Assembly: GCA_043228905.1 (NCBI GenBank)
Contig: JBHGNT010000021.1
Span: 10,416,001-10,480,000, forward strand
Source: Azolla caroliniana
Lineage: Eukaryota; Polypodiophyta
DNA: 64,000 bases
Direction of reading: 5' to 3'
The translations under genes and the position numbers were made by a program. The notes beneath the pieces are model-generated. The model was not told the DNA's origin, made no database searches, and worked only from the letters and a program-made list of their open reading frames with translations. This document shows, in pieces, positions 58,117 to 64,000 of this stretch. How positions within the stretch are numbered: position 1 is the first letter of the stretch; every line of letters starts with the position of its first letter.

Positions 58117-58178
58117 GGAGGTTTTCAACCTTTGACCTTATGGTTAACAACCATATGCTCTAACTAACTGAGCTATTG
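58117..58178 (-). pseudogene. tRNA-Asn(GTT)-like repeat, copy 3
   Basis: The clearest copy. Minus strand: D arm AGCTCAGTTAGTTAGAGC, anticodon arm TATGG-TTGTTAA-CCATA with anticodon GTT, variable loop AGGTC, and a T arm AAAGG..CCTCC with TTG in place of TTC. The poor T arm and acceptor point to a tRNA-derived repeat rather than a gene. Confidence 0.65.
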
Positions 58179-58289
58179 AAGAAACAATAACCTGCATTGT
58201 CCATCATTTACATTGCCTCTTTAATGCTTGTGATACTCTAATGGATTCATCCACCTAAATGAAAAAGGTTTTGTAAAAAGTTACGTGTA

Positions 58290-59055
58290 GAAACTTGTAG
58301 AAAACTTGTGATACTCTCGCTCCTTTGATGGTTAGTCAATTCGGCTCATTCAAATTATTTGAATCAACTAACTCTGATTCTATTCTCAAGTTGGCGCTCC
58401 CCCTCACCCATTTCGCTCGTGGCTTCAGCTCGTTCGCTCCACTTATACTCCCTTCCGATCTCTCCCTATCGGTTGGTCTTCTCCTAACCATTCTTCCTTC
58501 CGTTCTCCCCCTCAAGTGCAACATGACAAGATGCTCTAGTCCCAGAATCTTGTAGAAAACTTGTGATACTCTCGCTCCTTTGATGGTTAGTCAATTCGGC
58601 TCGTTCAAATTATTTGAATCAACTAACTCTGATTCTATTCTCAAGTTGGCGCTCCCCCTCACCCATTTCGCTCGTGGCTTCAGCTCGTTCGCTCCACTTA
58701 TACTCCCTTCCGATCTCTCCCTATCGGTTGGTCTTCTCCTAACCATTCTTCCTTCCGTTCTCCCCCTCAAGTGCAACATGACAAGATGCTCTAGTCCCAG
58801 AATCTTGTAGAAAACTTGTGATACTCTCGCTCCTTTGATGGTTAGTCAATTCGGCTCGTTCAAATTATTTGAATCAACTAACTCTGATTCTATTCTCAAG
58901 TTGGCGCTCCCCCTCACCCATTTCGCTCGTGGCTTCAGCTCGTTCGCTCCACTTATACTCCCTTCCGATCTCTCCCTATCGGTTGGTCTTCTCCTAACCA
59001 TTCTTCCTTCCGTTCTCCCCCTCAAGTGCAACATGACAAGATGCTCTAGTCCCAG
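58290..59055 (-). repeat. 255-bp triplication in a copia 3' untranslated region
   Basis: Three nearly identical 255-bp units (for example from 58,325, 58,580 and 58,835). On the minus strand each has GAGGGGGAG runs as found between RNase H and the LTR in the neighbouring copia element (near 60,745). They directly follow the RNase H end at 59,070. The 76-residue ORFs are by-products. Confidence 0.85.
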
Positions 59056-59069
59056 AATCTCCAAAAAGT

Positions 59070-59700
59070 GTCATCATTTGTTTAGTTCGACAGCCTTGGT
59101 GAAAATGTCGGCTATTTGCCGATCGGTCCAAACATACCTCAGTTCGACCTCACCAGTGAGGACTCGCTCATGCACGAAGTGCTAATGCACTTCTATGTGC
59201 TTGGTGCGACCATGGAAGACAAGGTTCTTCGCCAATTGGATACTACTGATGTTATCACAGTATATTGGTATCAAATTGTAAACTTCTACTTGCAGATCCC
59301 GCAATAGCTGTTTGAGCCATATGACCTCGCATGTTGCGATGAGGGCTCCTTTATTCTCGACCTTTGTGCTAGACAGTGCTACTATTGGCTACTTCTTACT
59401 ACTCCACGCGATCGTCGCGCTCTTAAGGGAGAACGTGTAGTCTGATGTCAATCGGTGATCCGTGATGTTTTCGGCTAAATGAGCATATTTATAGTCAACT
59501 AACTGTTCGACTATGCCATGGCCGATACAGCAACCCACAAATGCTTTGTGCCGCTGACATATCACAATATCCGATGCATACACTGAAGGTGCTCAACTGT
59601 CGGCCTCTGCATGATGTCGTTGATTATGCTGACTGGATAACTGAGGTCTGCCTTGGTGATTGTCAAACATATTAGGCTTCTGAGAATTTGTCAGAATCAT
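59070..59700 (-). pseudogene. Ty1/copia RNase H remnant
   Basis: Minus strand reads TSDYTFSLKSATIAWSSKK, a stop, then LIATCEVIWLKQLLRDLQVE, IYCDNISSIQLAKN and DRQIADIFTKAVELNK*, in copia RNase H order. Only this domain remains. Several stops. Confidence 0.85.
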
Positions 59701-59725
59701 TTCTCATTGCAAACCGCCCTTGAGT

Positions 59726-60183
59726 TGTAAATATTAGCTTACAGAAGCTAACAAACATAACCAGCTCTGCCGGATAGCAATAGAAAACAAACGAAGTTTT
59801 AATGCAAAACTTGGATCACACACAAAGAGTACACGAGAGAGACAGAGAGAGCAGAATAGTAAAAACTCTATTTCAAAAATATTCTGAGAGACTGTACTTG
59901 AAACATTCTACAAACACTTTTTATACATGTCCATAAAGGACTGGTCGAAGTACTGACAAGTACTTCAATGCTTGTACTCAGCTACTGACACTAACTCATA
60001 GGAACATAATTACCTAGTAGTCTAGGAGCGTAGACCTCTAACGGCCCACCGGTTCGCACGTGGGTCCGGCTCTCCTTTCTGGCTCTCTTCTTCGAACATC
60101 GATCTGACCCTTGGTTCCGGATACCGATCGGGCTCTAGCTTATTTAGCCGACCTAGATCAGGTTGAGTTTTGTCTGCTCAACA
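59726..60183 (-). mobile_element. copia 3' LTR
   Basis: TGTAAATATTAG...GCTCAACA on plus (458 bp), like the LTR at 7,710-8,115. On the minus strand it is preceded by the purine run TTGAGGGGAAG, so it is the 3' LTR of the remnant at 60,184-61,080. Confidence 0.75.
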
Positions 60184-61080
60184 CTTCCCCTCAAGCCCAA
60201 TGTGAGGTCGAATCTCAGTGTCAGTCTTTGCCGATCCTTGCAGTTGGCTTTTCCTGAAGTCTTCTCATCTTGCTCGTGCACCTCGACCTTCTCGGTCAGC
60301 TTGTCTTCTTATAAGGCCCATCTCACCTCCTTCATTGTTGTGACTTCGGCGCTTCTCGACCCGTCGGTTCCTCCATGTCGGTGTTGACTTCTGCTACCTT
60401 CTTGTTCACTTGGCTTTGAGTTGATTCAGCTCCTCTTAATCGAACACCTCTTTCAAATTGGTTGCCTCCGATTTGTTCCAACTCTTGTCCAAAGTGGTTG
60501 ATTCCAATTCTTCTTCCATCTTCAGGCCCTTCACAACATCGGACCATGTCCGAGTCTTGGCCTTCTTCTTTCGGTCGGTTGTGTCCTTCTTGACTCTACC
60601 GTTGTCGTCGCTTGTTCCGACTTGTTCGGATTTGGCTACATTTTCTCCTTGTCTCCCCTTGTTTCAGTTGTTTCCTCCTCTCTAGTTGATTATCCGGTGC
60701 CTTTACCTATTTTCCTGATTTCCGTTTCGGTTTCCTCCTTTTCGTTTCTCCCCCTCTAGTGCGGCACATCGATATGTTGAAGACCAAGCATCTCCGATCC
60801 GTCGGTAACCTGTCGATAACCTGCCGATCCATTCGAACATACCAAAGTTGGACTTCACCGCTAAGGACCCCCTCGCGCACGAAGTGGTAGTGCCCCTCAG
60901 TGTGCTTGATGAGAGCATGAAACACAGGATTCTTAGCAAGCTATATACTGCCAATGTTGTCGCAGTAAATCAGGATTGGAGTCGGTACTTCGATCTGGAG
61001 GCCTTGCAATAGCTGTCGAAGCCATATGGCCTCACAGGTGGCAATGGTGGTGCCCCGATACTGCCTCAATGCTCTCATGA
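60184..61080 (-). pseudogene. copia RNase H end and 3' untranslated region
   Basis: Minus strand from 61,060 reads IATCEAIWLRQLLQGLQIEV, IYCDNIGS, a stop, LAKNPVFHALIKH. It then has a broken tail to about 60,780, a 600-base untranslated stretch, the polypurine tract and the LTR. Same family as the remnant at 59,070-59,700. Confidence 0.8.
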
Positions 61081-61084
61081 AGAC

Positions 61085-61150
61085 ATACATTTTGGCCTTA
61101 CAAGGATTTGAACCCACAACGTCTTGGTCTATATGTTAGATTTTTAACCA
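61085..61150 (-). pseudogene. tRNA-like relic
   Basis: Minus strand ATAATGGTTAAAAATCTAAC and the B box GGGTTCAAATCC at tRNA-like spacing. The anticodon arm is not clear. Confidence 0.4.
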
Positions 61151-61518
61151 TTATAATAACATATTTGATGTATAGTTATAATAAATATATTATTAGTTAT
61201 TACAAGATATTTAGAGTATTCTAAAATATTCCATGATCATATTAAATATCATAAATATTTAAAATATTTTGGAACATTCTAGAATACTCCATAAGGACAT
61301 GTAAATAGGTGTCTATTCATTCATCACAACTCATTCGGTTCAACACCAGTCTTTAGCCCTTAGCCCACTCTTTGTAACCTTGTTTTCTCATAATATAATC
61401 ATATTTCCATTCTCTCTCTCTCTCCCCCCTACTCATGAGGCACGACAGTTTGAACCAAATCTCTTTTCTTCTTCTCTTAAACTTATTCAAGCAAATCTAG
61501 CAATTTTCTCTCGTAACT
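61151..61518 (+). other. AT-rich LTR or leader of a gypsy element
   Basis: AT-rich sequence with TTCTAGAATACTCCATAAGG, a short CT run and a long leader before the gag ATG at 61,519. Probably LTR plus leader; the limits were not found. Confidence 0.4.
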
Positions 61519-62020
61519 ATGGAGTCCGTCAGCAAGCAAGAATATATGCGCGTTCTCTCCGAGCTGGACATGCTAACAACCAAATTCGTGGCCCTGGAGC
61601 ATGAAAATCAAAGATTGCTACGAGACCTACAACAAGTAAATGCTGAGAAAGTACAACAATATGAAGAATTATCTCAACAGGTGCATCAATTGGAGACTAC
61701 TCTATTGCAACGACAAGTGGCGGAAGTGCAAACCTAGCCGAAAGAGCCAGAGATTAGTCTGCCAGCCAAGATTATGGTACAAGGTCTCAATTTTGTGGAT
61801 TTTTAAATCAGGTATGACTTGTGATTAAATTGCATCCTAGCCGTTACCCAACTGGTGTTGCTCACGTGGGACTAATTGGTACCTTGTTAACGGGTACCGC
61901 ATTAGCATGGTTTGCACCACTCCTAGAGAAGCACTCACTATTATTAGAAGACTTTGAAGGGTTTTGTAAAGAAGGTGAGCCGTAGATGGTGCTACGCAAT
62001 GGAAGCTAACTTAAAGCAAG

Positions 62021-62025
<5 letters not shown>
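61519..62025 (+). pseudogene. gypsy gag remnant with coiled-coil N-terminus
   Basis: The ATG at 61,519 opens a 72-codon coiled coil (ELDMLTTKFVALEHENQRLL) ended by TAG at 61,735. Further on (61,826-61,975) the frame reads IKLHPSRYPTGVAHVGLIGT, then LLTGTALAWFAPLLEKHSLL, a clear retrotransposon gag domain. A GA microsatellite cuts it off at 62,026. Confidence 0.75.
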
Positions 62026-62085
<60 letters not shown>

Positions 62086-62095
62086 AAGAAAGATA
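62026..62095. repeat. (GA)n microsatellite
   Basis: About 27 GA units followed by three GAAA units. Confidence 0.95.
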
Positions 62096-62635
62096 TATTA
62101 ACGTCTTCTAAGGCCAAAATTGGCCCATGAGACAAATGGTTTACAACAAAAAATGGGATATTTACCCATTCATCAAAAGTAAAAAATAAAAATAAAAATA
62201 AGATAAAAAATAGAGTTTTAAGCTAAATACTTCTGGTAAAATAACAAGCATTTTCTATATAAAAAAACATGTTCTACAATAAAAAGATGTTATACTAGGC
62301 CTAATTTCATTTCCATCCAAGTCTCTCGAAGAGAAGTGGGAGGTCAAAGGGCTTCGATGTGGATGTGGGCCGTGGTCCCAATGTAAAAGGTAACCCAACC
62401 ATAGCGTCTAGTCGACGTAGCTCAATTCCCTTATCTTCTTAATCTTTTCTACTTCGTGTCGACTTGTTTTGAAGCCCAACATCCGAGGGCGTTTGGTTGT
62501 TCTTTGCATTCCGGTTTCCTCAAGAGAGAGGCCGAGCAGTGTAAGTGTATCCACATTCATCATCTCCCCTTGTTCCTAAAAAATTACACTAATTACAAGT
62601 TGATGAATAGTAAAAGGGTTATGGTTAACACTTTG
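62096..62635. other. spacer
   Basis: AT-rich, no gene recognised. May contain the 3' untranslated end of the minus-strand LINE. Confidence 0.45.
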
Positions 62636-63981
62636 TTATTTATTCTCCCTATGTTGTTTTAGCTCTAAGATATACCTACCTAGTCTCTTTACATCCGGGG
62701 TATCTAATAGTTTGGAGAGGGTGGGAGAGGGTCCTAATATGTCTTGGTATTCTGCCCGTATCTCGGTAGAAGTTGGGCACTTGCATGTGAAGTGATACTC
62801 ATCCTCTATCTCTATGTGGCATAACCTACATAGCCTTTCCTCTCTACGGACTCTATTAGCCTGACCATTCTCAATCTCAAGTTGGTGAGATGATATCCTA
62901 ATTTGTCCAATGGCCACCCTTAGTGCATTTGATAAGAATATATCTAGATATCTTGGTCGTGTAGTAAAACCTAACCGAGAGAAATGCAAGAAGTGTTCCT
63001 TATAGTACAACATTTTAGATGGGAGTGGTTCTCGTGGGGTGATCCATTTATATCGAGTGTAAATTTGTCATATTTCTTGGCGTATCACTTTATTACGGTC
63101 TTCATGAGATATTAGAGTTTGATCAGTCCCATGGTTGTACTTAAGGGGAGGTAAGTTATTAATGTCTATGCCGTTTGCAAGTAACCAACTCACCACAATG
63201 CTATACCAAAAGCTAGTGTCTCTAGACGCATGTAGGGATCGGGATGCCTCAAAGGCTAGACGGGATATCCTATCTTGTGGTTGGCCATGTATCCAATGAA
63301 TAAAAACTACCACTTGAAAAAGTGCTTCTACTAACATCGGGGGCAGACTAAACTCTGCTCTAATAATGTCATGTGGTACTGTCGATTTGCTTCGGAGTTG
63401 ACGTGATAACATCGTCACCAAAGGTCTCTCTAATTGTGTTCACATGAAAGATGGTAGACTTGGAGTCCATGCTATTGATGCATACATGAGGGAAGGGGTC
63501 ACTAATGAGTCGAAGAGCCATCCCTTAGTCCGTGGCTCTTGAAATTATGCTCGGTGGCATTGTCTCTCTAAGAGTGAGAGGGATGCATACCCTCTCATTA
63601 GCCTATCTTTGGCTTCTTGGGTCATCGAGAATTTACCTAAGCAAGCACTAAAAGTGACTCCCAAGTATACATATGATCCAACTACCTCAACTAGTTTATG
63701 AGAGAGGATTAGGTGACATTTACTCCTAAGAGTCCTCGTTGTGTACAAAAGTGATCTAGGGCATTAAGATGCTTTTGTAGGTCGTGTTCAGACTCCAAGA
63801 GCAAGACAATGTCATATGAGTAGAGTAAGAGACTAACTTGCATATCCCCAATAACTACACCATTGCCTCCCTTCTGAGCAATAAAATCAGTGACCTCATC
63901 AATGTAGATTCCAAAAAGAGTCGGTGATAGGGGGCAACCCTGTTTTACACCAATGGTGCTAGTGAAACAACGAGCCTTCAT
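62636..63981 (-). pseudogene. LINE reverse transcriptase and zinc-finger region (partial)
   Basis: Minus strand from the right: TIGVKQGCPLSPTLFGIYID and LLLYSYDIVLL (RT; the family's A-D-D catalytic box is S-Y-D here). After a frameshift near 63,740 comes LVEVVGSYVYLGVTFSACLG, then helical sequence. It closes with a zinc-binding CRLCHIEIEDEYHFTCKC near 62,810-62,760. In-frame stops lie at 63,545, 63,455, 63,421 and 63,068. The rest of the element is beyond the window edge. Confidence 0.8.
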
Positions 63982-64000
63982 CTAGTCAATTAAGCACCTA

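Overview
The window is nuclear DNA of a large, repeat-rich plant-type genome. The signs are split genes with GT..AG introns, Ty1/copia elements primed by initiator Met-tRNA (TGGTATC[A/G]GAGC sites), Ty3/gypsy elements, LINEs, tRNA-derived repeats and many microsatellites. A land plant fits best. A fern, lycophyte or bryophyte is a guess from the style of the elements and is not proven. Only one ordinary host gene is clear: a three-exon, apparently intact gene for RNA polymerase III subunit C11 (RPC10/POLR3K family) on the minus strand at 55,386-55,899. It is not visible as one long ORF because it is split.

Layout. 1-3,030: 3' half of a Ty3/gypsy element (RT end, RNase H, integrase) and its LTR region. 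3,030-8,115: a minus-strand Ty1/copia element (LTR, primer site, gag, protease, start of the integrase region) cut by a 3.18-kb DNA transposon with a 4-bp target duplication (TCAA). 8,226-17,890: a LINE split by a complete 7.7-kb minus-strand gypsy element (8,804-16,503) that has lost its integrase and carries an AT-hook/coiled-coil region instead. 18,510-19,318: copia RNase H remnant and LTR. 19,641-23,902 and 48,190-50,507: a GC-rich unclassified repeat with two LTR-like copies at its outer ends.

23,907-48,185: a very large DNA transposon (24.3 kb, or about 15.8 kb without later insertions) lies inside the GC-rich repeat. It has terminal inverted repeats matching those of the 3.18-kb element and a CTTG target duplication. 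It holds two convergent split genes. On the plus strand is a (K/R)TP-rich, coiled-coil, RING-H2 and acidic-repeat protein. On the minus strand is a Sola-like DDE transposase. Large introns of both genes are filled with different TAGTAC-rich tandem repeats, and pieces of an unidentified split gene lie between them. A nearly full copia element (37,017-42,101) and an inverted/tandem block of gypsy integrase fragments (42,767-46,140) are nested in it. The 4-bp duplications and the transposase motifs point independently to the Sola superfamily. This element is the main candidate for an undescribed system.

50,508-54,597: a second block of the same integrase fragments, each copy joined to a 92-bp hairpin and an A/C-rich repeat. 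54,598-57,480: the Pol III subunit gene and its flanks. 57,900-61,080: three tRNA-Asn-like copies, a 255-bp triplication and two copia 3' ends. 61,100-62,090: gypsy leader and gag. 62,636-64,000: minus-strand LINE running off the window.

Almost every element ORF carries nonsense codons or frameshifts. Calls rest on motifs read by eye; no database search was possible.
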